The notes under the pieces: generated by a model | What the model was told of the DNA's origin: nothing | Seen by the model: only the letters and a program-made list of their open reading frames with translations | Databases searched by the model: none | From: UBA877 sp034436335 | Lineage (GTDB): Bacteria; Chloroflexota; Anaerolineae; Anaerolineales; Villigracilaceae | Assembly: GCA_034436335.1 (NCBI GenBank) | Contig: DAOTVO010000059.1 | Span: 156,106-220,105 of the forward strand | DNA length: 64,000 nt | Direction of reading: 5' to 3' | In this document: piece by piece, positions 49,095 to 57,714 of the stretch | Layout: every line of letters begins with the position of its first letter | Numbering within the stretch: the first letter of the stretch is position 1 | Made by a program: the position numbers and the translations under genes

Positions 49095-49190
49095 TGGCGG
49101 GGAGGGCGGGATTCGAACCCGCGGCTGAGGCTCAACACCCCAGCACTCACTTAGCAGGCGAGCCCAATCGGCCATCTCTGGCACCTCCCC
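49095..49190 (-). tRNA. tRNA-Ser (anticodon GCT)
   Basis: 96 bases including an encoded CCA. Acceptor GGGGAGG/CCTCCCC, anticodon loop CTGCTAA with GCT, a long class II variable arm, and T-arm GCGGG-TTCGAAT-CCCGC. It reads AGC and AGU codons. Like tRNA-Ser(GGA) it encodes CCA, whereas the Phe, Gly, Cys and Ala tRNAs here do not. Confidence 0.96.
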
Positions 49191-49218
49191 AGAATGCCAT
49201 CTGCCTGATAGCGGCGAC

Positions 49219-49247
49219 ATTCTACCACACAAGGGGGCAGGCTGCAA
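49219..49247 (-). promoter_or_regulatory. Promoter of tRNA-Ser(GCT)
   Basis: On the minus strand TTGCAG (49247-49242), 17 bases, TAGAAT (49224-49219); the tRNA starts 28 bases later. Confidence 0.75.
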
Positions 49248-49277
49248 CGCTCGTTTTAAAAATCTCCTTGTCCGAGG

Positions 49278-49922
49278 TCAGGGATAGGAAACCACAAAAT
49301 TGTCGAACCTGACCTGCACGCCGCCGTCCTCGAATGCGCCGGCCAGCAGACCGGCGTCTCCGCTCGAAAAATCAGAGTCGTGGGTCAGGGCTACTACCTG
49401 TCCGTTGACTGCGCCGGTCAGGGTATCGCCGATACAGGAAAAAGTCAGATGATTTGTTCCTGTGCCCTGAACAATGTCACGGCTATATGCCATCATTTCC
49501 TGCCCCAGTAGTGACAGCACGTTCCCCTTCCGCTTGCCAATGGTAAAGTAACCATCACTGGAGATGACGAAGAAATAGAAGTTTTTCCCGTCCTGGTAGC
49601 GGCAGATTAGCCCAAACAGGTTGATGAGCGGCCCTTCGATGCGGGCCGCGTCGACTTCGATGAGCGCATCCCGGTAGATTTGTCCCGAAACGGCCCATAA
49701 CTGGTAATGATTGTTGTTCACAGAGATGAAATATGCGCCATCGGCGTAATTCAGCGCGCCCTCCGGCGACGAATAGGAAGGCCATCCGCCGGACGTGTCG
49801 GAAAAATCATCGCGGTAGAGAATATCGCCTGACTGGGCTGTCAAGTCGGTGATGAGAGTGGTCTGGCAGGCGGCCAGGCTCATCGCCAAGCAGCAAACAC
49901 TAAAGGGTAGAAGTTTTTTCAT
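49278..49922 (-). CDS. Lipoprotein with LamG/DUF1080-like beta-sandwich
   Basis: 214 residues. Lipobox at MKKLLPFSVCCLAMSLAAC (Cys19). The mature part starts with ILYRDDFSDTSGGWPSYSSP, typical of concanavalin-like 'DDFS..GGW' domains, and ends VQVRFDNFVVSYP, the matching last strand. Such domains sit on the cell surface and bind or hydrolyse carbohydrate; no catalytic residues can be assigned. The start overlaps the TPR gene's stop by ATGA, so the pair is co-translated. They may act together in envelope function, which is inference from position only. Confidence 0.8.
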   Translation of the reverse strand: MKKLLPFSVCCLAMSLAACQTTLITDLTAQSGDILYRDDFSDTSGGWPSYSSPEGALNYADGAYFISVNNNHYQLWAVSGQIYRDALIEVDAARIEGPLINLFGLICRYQDGKNFYFFVISSDGYFTIGKRKGNVLSLLGQEMMAYSRDIVQGTGTNHLTFSCIGDTLTGAVNGQVVALTHDSDFSSGDAGLLAGAFEDGGVQVRFDNFVVSYP

Positions 49923-51316
49923 GGGAAATACTGCTCCAACAGGCGTTGCGCTTGCCAGCCATAGGCGCTTTGAGGGTCGAGTTGCAGGGTGTCCATAAGT
50001 TTGTCGTAGGCGGCAGGCAGGTTGCCAAATTCCAGGTAAGCCTGGGCAAGGTGCAGATGGGGGGCGGGCTGTGTGGGAGCCATTTCGATAGCGTGGAGGA
50101 AGTGCTTTTTGGCTTCATCACGTGCTCCGAGCAAAGTTGCCATGCGGCCGGCAATATCGTAGGTTTGCCAATCGTTGGGAGCCAGACGCAGCAACTGACG
50201 CGCGGCCATCCGCCCGGTGCCTTCCACATCGGCGCCGTTGTTTACGCTGACGAGGGCTAGCCCCCGCCAGGCATCTACGTTTTCGTTATCGAGTTCAATG
50301 GCTTGCTGATAATATACGATGGCCTGAGAGAAGTTCCCGGCGGCAGAAGCAGCGTCGCCCAGGGCAACCTGCCAGGCGGGATTTTCCGGTTCCAGGGCGG
50401 CGGCTTTGGCGCAGGCCTGCAAGCCCTTTTCGGGCTGTCCCTGACGCAGCCAGTATAGCCCCTCGAGGGCATGGATGGAGGCCGAGGCCGGGTCGAGGGA
50501 TAATGCCCGTTCCAGTTGCGGGCGTCCGTCCAGACCGGTGTGCTGACGCGCCTCCCCCAGCCATGCCCACGCCTCGGCGTATTTCTCGTCTGCTTCGATG
50601 GCGCGGCGGAAGGCTTCGGAAGCCAGATCCCACTGGCCGAGACTCGCCAGCGCCCGCCCGGCGGTCAGGAACTGATAGGCGGGTGCATCAATCAAAAAGG
50701 CGCGGTTGAGTTCCGCGCGCAGATGGCGGACCGGCTCTTCGAGAGTCGGGTCGAGGGAGGCGGCCTGCATCAGTTCGGTCAGGGCTTCCTGCGGGCGGAT
50801 GGCAGTGAGCAGGAGACCCAACTGGTAGTGAACATCTGCATCCCGGGGGGCAAGTTCGATGGCGTGGCGCAGGGAGGCTATGGCAGTTTCGTATTCTCCG
50901 GCTTGGCGGGAAGCCTGTGCAAGGCGTCGCTCGGCAGCCGCCAAAGGGCCGCTCTGCTGCCAGGCTCGGATGGCCGATTCCATATCGCCCAGGGCTTGAT
51001 AAGCGTCGCCGCAGGCCAGCCAGTCGGTGGGGCGGAGGGCGAGACGTTTTTCCCCCTCGGCAAACCATTGAAGGGCTTGTTGGGGATTGCCTGCCAGCCA
51101 GGCGGCTTGTCCGGCCTGTCCCCACAGGTCGCTTCGCCAGGGGAGCCGGGAGGCGGCCAACGCGAAGGCCTCGGCGGCTGCAGCGTAGTCTCCCCTCTCG
51201 AAGGAACGGTGCGCCGTTTTCAGGTCCAGAGCGCCGGCCGCCAGGCGGGGAGCAATAAGAAGGACGAGCAAAGCCAGGATGATAGCTGTTTGGGTCAAGC
51301 CGGGTTTCTGTTTCAC
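49919..51316 (-). CDS. TPR-repeat protein with N-terminal membrane anchor
   Basis: 465 residues from a GTG start at 51316, preceded by TATAAT and 7 bases, so possibly leaderless. The N-terminus MKQKPGLTQTAIILALLVLL is a signal anchor. From about residue 30 there are around eleven tetratricopeptide repeats (RSFERGDYAAAAEAFALAAS, ASEAFRRAIEADEKYAEAWA, AIVYYQQAIELDNENVDAWR). TPR arrays bind partner proteins; with the anchor it should face the outside of the membrane. It is followed by the co-translated lipoprotein and is divergent from the His-less kinase gene. Confidence 0.88.
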   Translation of the reverse strand: MKQKPGLTQTAIILALLVLLIAPRLAAGALDLKTAHRSFERGDYAAAAEAFALAASRLPWRSDLWGQAGQAAWLAGNPQQALQWFAEGEKRLALRPTDWLACGDAYQALGDMESAIRAWQQSGPLAAAERRLAQASRQAGEYETAIASLRHAIELAPRDADVHYQLGLLLTAIRPQEALTELMQAASLDPTLEEPVRHLRAELNRAFLIDAPAYQFLTAGRALASLGQWDLASEAFRRAIEADEKYAEAWAWLGEARQHTGLDGRPQLERALSLDPASASIHALEGLYWLRQGQPEKGLQACAKAAALEPENPAWQVALGDAASAAGNFSQAIVYYQQAIELDNENVDAWRGLALVSVNNGADVEGTGRMAARQLLRLAPNDWQTYDIAGRMATLLGARDEAKKHFLHAIEMAPTQPAPHLHLAQAYLEFGNLPAAYDKLMDTLQLDPQSAYGWQAQRLLEQYFP

Positions 51317-51402
51317 GTTTGTAATTATAAATCACGAAACTGATATAGCCGTCAAAAGCAAAATGGTATAAACTTAAGCCATGTTATCCACAGGCGGTTG
51401 AT

Positions 51403-53772
51403 ATGAGTCTGCTATTTGGTCAAATTTTCTCTCTCCTGACGGTCCCGCCGGGAAATCTGGTGTATCACATTATCCTGGCCTTTTCGATTGCGGGGGGGTT
51501 GCAAGGGGCTATTCAGCATTGGCGCACGAGCAGTTTTCCTCAGGCTCGGCGCGCCATGGTGGGGCTGTTGGTCCTTTTGGTTTTGCAAGTCCTGCTCTTT
51601 GCAGTGAGTGGTCTGGGCTGGCAGGGGTTGCTGGACCCGCAGGTGGTGCTTCCGCCGCTCGACCGGGCGGTGGCGGTGCTTTCGCTGGTGTGGATTGCCT
51701 GGCTGTGGGCTTTTCCTGAGCCTGTGCGGTTGGCAGACGTGGCCAGCATTCTGTTGAGCCTGCTCGGCCTGACGCTTTTTGGCTTGACCTATGTTTTCAA
51801 TGTGCAAGCAGAGACGACGGGTTTCAATCAGTCGCTCTTCGAAATCGTCTGGCAGGTTTTTGGCCTGACAGTTTCTCTGCTGGGCATGGTGGGACTTTTC
51901 TTGCGCAAGCCAAATGGCTGGGGCAATGGGCTGGTCATGCTGATCCTGGCGTTTGCCGGCCATTTGGGGTCGCTGCTCTGGCGTATGAGCGGTGATTTTT
52001 CCGGCATTCTTCGCCTGGCGCACATGACGATGTACCCCATCCTTCTGACGCTGCCTCAGCGTTTCCCTGTGCCGGTGGAAAGGCAGGCGCGTTTGCCGGT
52101 GAAAACGGATAAGCAGGGCGAGCAGCCGGTGCATCAGGAACGGCGGCGTTACAGTACCGACCCCAAGACGTTTCAGTCCATGATTAGCCTGGCCGGGGAA
52201 ACCTCTGCCGAAAAAATCGGACAGAGCCTGACCCGTGCGGTGGCCCAGGCCATGCTGGCCGACCTCTGTTTTCTCTTCACGATAGACGAAAAGAAAGAAC
52301 TGTCCATTGCTTGCGGCTATGACCTGATTCGCGAAGAGAGTCTGAGCGGTGCGCTGGTGGACAAAGATGCCTTGCCCCTGCTGGCAAATGCCATCCAGCG
52401 CGGACGTCCTCTGCGCTTGCCGGCTAGCAGCACTTCTTCTGACCTGCAAGGGCTGGGCAGGATTCTGGGACTGGCAAACGCCGGTCATCTTTTGAGTGTG
52501 CCGGTTGTTTCGCCCGAGCGCGGCCCGCTGGGAAGCATTCTGCTTCTCTCTCCGTACTCCAACCGTCTCTGGAGCGCCGAGGACCAGACCTATCTATCGA
52601 ATGTCGCTCCGTTGTTCCTGCCTGTTCTGGAGCGCAGTGAGCGCATTGCCGCGCTAGAGTTGGAAGGCGAAAAAGCCCGTCGGGAAGCGCAGCGCGCCCA
52701 AACGGAAGTGCTTGAGTTGAGAGAGAAACTCGATGAACTCCAGAAGGAAGTCGAAGCCCTGCGCGAAAAGGCCGGTCAGTCGAATTTGCAAGCCGAGAAT
52801 ATGGCCGCTCTGCTGGTGATGCAGGAAGAGTCCCAGCGTTTGATCGAACAGTTACAAAACGAAAACGAGCAGTTGCGTAACGCCGGCGCGACGCTGCCCG
52901 GCGTTGCCGAACAGATGGAGCGCGAACTCCGTCAGACCCTAGAAGAACTGGCGCGTATGCAGAACGCGCTGGCGGAAGCCAACGTCCGTATTCTGGAATT
53001 GGAGAATCGGCCGGCCTCTCCCATCAGCGACGAACAGGCGGAAGTGTTGGCTTCGATTGCTCAGGAACTCCGCCAGCCGATGTCTTCCATCGTGGGCTAT
53101 ACCGATCTTTTGCTTGGCGAGTCGGTGGGCATCCTCGGCGCGCTCCAGCGCAAGTTTGTCGAACGAATCAAAGCCTCCACCGAGCGGATGGGCGCTCTTG
53201 TGGACGACCTGATTCAGATTACCAATCTGGAAACCGGTAACATGATTTTCCGCCCCGAATCGGTGGACCTGAATCTCATCATTGACAATGCCATGGCCTA
53301 CACCAGCACGCAAATTCGCGAGAAAAACATCTCTCTGCGGCTGGATATCCCCGAATCTCTGCCGGATGTGTATACAGACCGCGATGCTCTCCAACAAGTG
53401 CTCATTCACCTTTTGCAGAATGCCACCTTTGCCACTCCTGTCGAAGGAGTCATTACTTTGCGTGTGCAAATGCAAACGGAGGACGGCAAGAACTACCTCT
53501 CCCTCCAGGTGACCGATAGCGGCGGCGGCATCCCGGCAGAAGACTTGCCGCGTGTCTTCATGCGCCGCTACCGGGCCGATCATTCCCTGATTCAAGGGGT
53601 AGGGGATACCAGTGTTGGTCTGGCGATTGCAAAGGCGCTGGTAGAAGCCCAAAAGGGTCGCATCTGGGTCGAGACGGAGCCAGGGGTCGGCTCTACATTT
53701 AGCGCTATTCTGCCGGTCAGGCTGGGAAGCGAGGGAGAAGGAGCGGGAGTTCAGCAGGAAAAGGGCGATTAA
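51403..53772 (+). CDS. Membrane GAF histidine-kinase-like protein without phosphoacceptor His
   Basis: 789 residues. Seven hydrophobic helices fill residues ~1-220 (NLVYHIILAFSIAGGLQGAI, AMVGLLVLLVLQVLLFAVSG and so on), like 7TM histidine-kinase sensors. A GAF domain (about 260-415) and a long coiled coil (about 420-545, EKARREAQRAQTEVLELREK) precede the kinase core. At the H box the sequence is SIAQELRQPMSSIVGYTDLL, so the phosphorylated His is Gln (codon CAG at 53062-53064). The ATPase part keeps the N box (HLLQNATFATP), G1 (VTDSGGGIPAED) and a G2 resembling DTSVGLAIAKAL. It may signal by a non-phosphotransfer route. It lies 6 bases before the LysM gene. Confidence 0.85.
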   Translation: MSLLFGQIFSLLTVPPGNLVYHIILAFSIAGGLQGAIQHWRTSSFPQARRAMVGLLVLLVLQVLLFAVSGLGWQGLLDPQVVLPPLDRAVAVLSLVWIAWLWAFPEPVRLADVASILLSLLGLTLFGLTYVFNVQAETTGFNQSLFEIVWQVFGLTVSLLGMVGLFLRKPNGWGNGLVMLILAFAGHLGSLLWRMSGDFSGILRLAHMTMYPILLTLPQRFPVPVERQARLPVKTDKQGEQPVHQERRRYSTDPKTFQSMISLAGETSAEKIGQSLTRAVAQAMLADLCFLFTIDEKKELSIACGYDLIREESLSGALVDKDALPLLANAIQRGRPLRLPASSTSSDLQGLGRILGLANAGHLLSVPVVSPERGPLGSILLLSPYSNRLWSAEDQTYLSNVAPLFLPVLERSERIAALELEGEKARREAQRAQTEVLELREKLDELQKEVEALREKAGQSNLQAENMAALLVMQEESQRLIEQLQNENEQLRNAGATLPGVAEQMERELRQTLEELARMQNALAEANVRILELENRPASPISDEQAEVLASIAQELRQPMSSIVGYTDLLLGESVGILGALQRKFVERIKASTERMGALVDDLIQITNLETGNMIFRPESVDLNLIIDNAMAYTSTQIREKNISLRLDIPESLPDVYTDRDALQQVLIHLLQNATFATPVEGVITLRVQMQTEDGKNYLSLQVTDSGGGIPAEDLPRVFMRRYRADHSLIQGVGDTSVGLAIAKALVEAQKGRIWVETEPGVGSTFSAILPVRLGSEGEGAGVQQEKGD

Positions 53773-53778
53773 AAGTCA

Positions 53779-54534
53779 ATGCGCACCTTGCGACAGATTC
53801 TCACCGGCCTTGGAATCGGCCTCTTTTCTCTTTTTATCACGATGGGAGGCTTTGCCCTTGCGTTAACAGAAGGGAATCTCAATGCGCCTGTCCGGCCGCC
53901 TTCTGAGACTCTTCCGCCTTCCTCATCCCCTCTGCCGCCGGTTTCGCCGACCCCTCTGCCGCCCACATCAACTGTCACGCTGCCTCCCCCGCCCACGGCC
54001 TGCCCTCCGCCCAACGGCTGGGTCGCCTATGTGGTGCAGGCGGGTGATACCTTGGAAGGGGTGGCCGCTCGTTATCGGGTCAGCGTGGAAGCGCTCAGCC
54101 AGGCCAATTGCCTGCTGACCACCAGCCTTCTCCCCGGCAGTCTGCTCTATGTTCCTCCCACGCCGACTCGCACTCCCATCCCCTGCGGCCCGCCGCAGGG
54201 CTGGGTGACCTACACCGTTCAACCGGGAGATACTCTGTACCATATCAGCGTGGCGTATGGAGTCACTGTCCGGCAATTGCAAAATGCCAATTGCCTGGGC
54301 AATTCCACCTTGATTCTCACCGGCCAATTGCTCTACGTACCTCCCGGCCCGACGCGCACGCCCATAACGACCAGCACATTCACGCACACATCCACCCTTC
54401 CCGCCTCCGTTACTCCAGGCGTGACGGCAACTTTCACGGCAACCCTGATGCCGACTTCCACCGCCTCTCCTACGCCTGAAAACACGCCAACCTTCACGTG
54501 GACCTTTACCGAAACCGGTACAACCAATCCCTGA
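53779..54534 (+). CDS. Secreted protein with two LysM domains
   Basis: 251 residues. An N-terminal signal or anchor helix, GLGIGLFSLFITMGGFALAL, is followed by a Pro/Ser/Thr linker, then two LysM modules: VAYVVQAGDTLEGVAARYRV (about residues 84-128) and VTYTVQPGDTLYHISVAYGV (about 148-192), each ending LLYVPP. LysM binds N-acetylglucosamine in peptidoglycan. The tail is a TPTFT-type Thr/Pro stretch ending without a catalytic domain. It is probably a wall-bound scaffold. It lies between the kinase-like gene (6 bases) and two LCP genes, in an envelope operon. Confidence 0.88.
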   Translation: MRTLRQILTGLGIGLFSLFITMGGFALALTEGNLNAPVRPPSETLPPSSSPLPPVSPTPLPPTSTVTLPPPPTACPPPNGWVAYVVQAGDTLEGVAARYRVSVEALSQANCLLTTSLLPGSLLYVPPTPTRTPIPCGPPQGWVTYTVQPGDTLYHISVAYGVTVRQLQNANCLGNSTLILTGQLLYVPPGPTRTPITTSTFTHTSTLPASVTPGVTATFTATLMPTSTASPTPENTPTFTWTFTETGTTNP

Positions 54535-54566
54535 GCGGCGCAATCAGGCTGATTGCCGCATCCCTT

Positions 54567-55583
54567 ATGCGTTTTCATCGTTTTTTGCTTTTTGCCCTCC
54601 TGCTTGCCTGTCTGCCCGCCTGTGGTGAGACGCCCCTCCCGGTCCAATCCACCTCTGAATGGAAAACCATCACGCCGGGAGGCAATCTGTCTGCCACCTC
54701 TACCCCTTTCTCCCCGCTTGAGATTCCCACCCTTGAAAGCCCTCTGCTCGACAATCCCCCCCTCCCCACTGCCGAACAGCCCGCCAATATCGGCATCCCG
54801 GCTCCTGCCGCGCCTCTGACCAAACCCGATACGGCGGTTACCATCCTCCTGCTTGGCTCAGACCAGCGCCCCGGTCGCAGCGATTTTCGGACGGATGTTT
54901 TCGTCCTCTTGACCCTGCGCGGCGACGGCTCTGTGAGCCTGGTCTCCTTCCCACGCGACCTGTACGTATATCTGCCGGCCCTGGGAAAGATGAACCGCAT
55001 CAATGCCGCCTATGAATTTGGAGGCTTTGAACTGGTTGCGCAGACCCTCGAATACAATTTTGGCTTGCGCCCCGACCACTTTGCCCTTACCAGTTTCGGC
55101 GGCTTTCAATATATCGTCGAGAGCCTCGGCGGTGTGGACGTTAACGTGGGCCTGACCCTTTCCGACAATCGGCCCGGCTATCCTGGCGGTTTCACCGTCT
55201 ATCCCGGCATCGTCCACATGGACGGCGAAATGGCGCTCTGGTATGTCCGTTCGCGCGCCACTTCCAGCGACTTCGACCGTCTTCGCCGCGCTCAGGAAGT
55301 GCTGGTAGCCATAGGCCAGAAACTGTTCACCTTGCAGGGATTGACACGTGTCCCAGAACTCTATCAGGCCTATCGCTCCAGCGTGGTCACCGACCTGACT
55401 CTCAATGACCTTCTTGCCCTCCTGCCCCTTCTCCAAAAGGCGGACCCTAACCGCATTGACCGTTATGTCATCGCCCCGCCCTTCGTCACTCCCTGGATTA
55501 AGCCCGATACGGGGGCTTATCTCCTCCTGCCGGATGTCCCTGTCATCCAGCAACTTCTCCAGCAGGCGCTAATAAGTCCGTGA
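54567..55583 (+). CDS. LytR-CpsA-Psr (LCP) family lipoprotein, first copy
   Basis: 338 residues from ATG 54567. Lipobox FLLFALLLACLPAC (Cys18), then a Thr/Pro linker to about residue 80. The LCP domain begins VTILLLGSDQRPGRSDFRTD and contains VSLVSFPRDLYVYLPALGKM (the catalytic FPRD arginine/aspartate), RINAAYEFGG and VHMDGEMALWYVRSRATSSD with the conserved Arg pair. LCP enzymes transfer lipid-linked glycopolymers to peptidoglycan, the natural last step for the polymer made by the 12.8-22.5 kb locus. It overlaps the second LCP gene by ATGA. Confidence 0.92.
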   Translation: MRFHRFLLFALLLACLPACGETPLPVQSTSEWKTITPGGNLSATSTPFSPLEIPTLESPLLDNPPLPTAEQPANIGIPAPAAPLTKPDTAVTILLLGSDQRPGRSDFRTDVFVLLTLRGDGSVSLVSFPRDLYVYLPALGKMNRINAAYEFGGFELVAQTLEYNFGLRPDHFALTSFGGFQYIVESLGGVDVNVGLTLSDNRPGYPGGFTVYPGIVHMDGEMALWYVRSRATSSDFDRLRRAQEVLVAIGQKLFTLQGLTRVPELYQAYRSSVVTDLTLNDLLALLPLLQKADPNRIDRYVIAPPFVTPWIKPDTGAYLLLPDVPVIQQLLQQALISP

Positions 55584-57064
55584 TGAAACGGCTGATTCTG
55601 TTGCTGACTCTCCTGCTGACAGCCTGCGGGACGTTACCGGACCCGCCGCCTGCCGCGGCCTCCCTGGCGACCCCCACCCCCCTGCTGCTGGTCACCATGG
55701 CCGTAGACGCGACGCCGACCGTTACGCCATTTCCCCCCGATTTGAATGGAATGCCGCTGCCGGCGCTTTTTCCGCCTGCCGCGGCGACTTCGACTCCGTT
55801 TGTCTCTCCCACGCCCACCCCCTTTGTGCCGCTGCTCTTCGACCCAGACAGCGTCCTGCCCACCGTCGGCGCGCCGGTCTCTTTCTACGTTCCCCCCTAC
55901 GCGCCGGCGCCGGCCCTTCCCCTGACCGACAATCAAACGGTAACCTTCCTTCTGCTCGGCTCTGACCAGCGCAGTCAGGCGCAGAGATATTTCCGCACCG
56001 ACATCCTCATCATCGCGGCCTTGCGCCCGGCGAATGGACAGGTCTCGCTCATCTCACTTCCCCGTGACTTGTATGTGTATATCCCCACTGTGGGCATGGA
56101 CCGCATCAATGCCGCCTATGAATACGGCTTGATGTACAACTATCCCGGCGGCGGAAGGGCGCTGCTGGCAGATACCATCCTGTACAACCTTGGCGTGCGC
56201 ATTGACCACCTTGCCATTGTGGATTTCGACGGCTTCCGGAAAATTGTGGATACCCTGGGGGGGATAGATGTCCCCGTTTATTGCCCATACACCGATTGGC
56301 GTCTCATCTCTCCCAACCTCGACCCCAACAACGAGGATAATTGGCAACTCTACACGGTGGAGCCGGGACTCGTCCACATGGATGGCGACCTCGCGCTCTG
56401 GTATGCTCGTTCCCGCTCGAAATCCTCTGACTTTGACCGCGGCCGCCGCTCGCAGGAAGTTCTGCGCGCCCTCTACGCTCGTGCGCTCTCCACCAACGCG
56501 ATGAGCAAGATTCCAGAACTCTATCAGGATTTGAGTTCATCCGTCATCACCGACCTGGGACTGGGCGACCTGCTCAACCTGGCTCCGCTTGCTCTCCAGA
56601 TGAACAACGCCGACATCCGCAGTTATTACATCGGCCGCGGTTATGTGAATTCATGGATGACGCCGGGCGGCGCGTCGGTGCAATTGCCAAATGGCCCGGC
56701 GATTCAGTCCATGCTCCAGCAGGCTCTGGCCCCGCGCCTGCGCGCCCCGGAAGAAGAAAAACTGCTCATCGAGGTCCGCAACGGCACTCCCAACCCCGGC
56801 TGGGATTCACTGGCGGCTGAACGTCTCAACTATGCCGGTTACAATACCCGCCTTGCCCCTGCCGACCGGCAGGATTATCCTCACACTCTTCTCTATGCGC
56901 TGACCCCCTCTCCAGACCTGACCCGCGTCGGCGCTCTTTTGACTTCGCTCGGCCTTCCCCCCGATGCTTTCATCCCGGCTCCTGCGCCTTCTGACGCCGC
57001 TTATGTGCTGGTTGTTGGCGCCGATTACAAGCCGTGTTTCAATCCGGCCGGCGTAACGCCTTAA
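55580..57064 (+). CDS. LCP family lipoprotein with LytR_C domain, second copy
   Basis: 494 residues. Lipobox LILLLTLLLTACGTL, Pro/Thr linker, then the LCP domain: VTFLLLGSDQRSQAQRYFRT, VSLISLPRDLYVYIPTVGMD, RINAAYEYGLMYNYPGGGRA and VHMDGDLALWYARSRSKSSD. A C-terminal LytR_C-type domain (about residues 395-490, LLIEVRNGTPNPGWDSLAAE, AYVLVVGADYKPC) is absent from the first copy, so the pair is not redundant. It ends 19 bases before a decayed CelD-type gene. Confidence 0.93.
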   Translation: MMKRLILLLTLLLTACGTLPDPPPAAASLATPTPLLLVTMAVDATPTVTPFPPDLNGMPLPALFPPAAATSTPFVSPTPTPFVPLLFDPDSVLPTVGAPVSFYVPPYAPAPALPLTDNQTVTFLLLGSDQRSQAQRYFRTDILIIAALRPANGQVSLISLPRDLYVYIPTVGMDRINAAYEYGLMYNYPGGGRALLADTILYNLGVRIDHLAIVDFDGFRKIVDTLGGIDVPVYCPYTDWRLISPNLDPNNEDNWQLYTVEPGLVHMDGDLALWYARSRSKSSDFDRGRRSQEVLRALYARALSTNAMSKIPELYQDLSSSVITDLGLGDLLNLAPLALQMNNADIRSYYIGRGYVNSWMTPGGASVQLPNGPAIQSMLQQALAPRLRAPEEEKLLIEVRNGTPNPGWDSLAAERLNYAGYNTRLAPADRQDYPHTLLYALTPSPDLTRVGALLTSLGLPPDAFIPAPAPSDAAYVLVVGADYKPCFNPAGVTP

Positions 57065-57083
57065 CAGGACAACACAAACGAAT

Positions 57084-57707
57084 ATGCATCAAAGAGACGA
57101 AACAGCAATCTCAATGGAATTGTTGACGGATTTCAATCCATTCCGTATGTTGGCGCAAGAATGGGAAGACTTGTCGGCGCACAGTGTCAATCCCATCTTC
57201 CTGTCCTATCTATGGCTGCAAGAGAGGTGGCATATTTACGGCGCGGATTATCGAATCTGGACTCTTGTGGCGCGCAAAAACAAAAAGTCGTTTGGCGTCA
57301 TTCCGCGGGGCCCCTCACGAGAACTGCTCGGCATTCGGCGGTTGATGTTTATGGGCGCTGGGGAGTTGACTCCCAATCACCTGGATATCATTGCCGCTCC
57401 CGAAAAATATGAGCAACTTTTTCAGGCATTTGCTTCTTCCCTGCACCGATGCTACCGAGCAATCTATCTTCGAGAGGGCAAAATTTTTTGGCTTCCTGGA
57501 AGGAGAAGAGCGTTACAAACAGCATTGGATGACTCACAGCCGGAACATCTTGTTTTGGGGGCTTCCCGCCGCAACTGGCGTGGTCAACTTGCCAAAATGA
57601 ATTTGGGGATTAGGAATTTGCTCATCAATACTGTCAGGCGTTTTCTGCCGCAGGAAACTCATCTTGCGGCGCGGCGGATATTGCGGCGGCTGCGCATCTC
57701 GATATAA
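57084..57707 (+). pseudogene. Decayed CelD/BcsL-type acetyltransferase gene
   Basis: The first ~115 codons read like the N-terminus of the CelD/GNAT family (FRMLAQEWEDLSAHSVNPIF, then SYLWLQERWHIYGADYRIWT and LMFMGAGELTPNHLDIIAAP). After about 57440 the family-like sequence moves to another frame (AKFFGFLEGEERYKQHWMTH), then returns to the first frame near 57570 (LAKMNLGIRNLLINTVRRFL). Intact relatives are ~330-380 residues; this locus spans 207 codons, so an internal deletion plus at least two frameshifts are implied. The first frame has no internal stop by chance. The stop codon overlaps the -10 box of the next gene. Confidence 0.7.
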
Positions 57708-57708
57708 T
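57703..57708 (+). promoter_or_regulatory. -10 box implying a leaderless mRNA
   Basis: A perfect TATAAT followed by 6 bases and the ATG at 57715, with no Shine-Dalgarno sequence. Confidence 0.6.
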
Positions 57709-57714
57709 CGCCTC

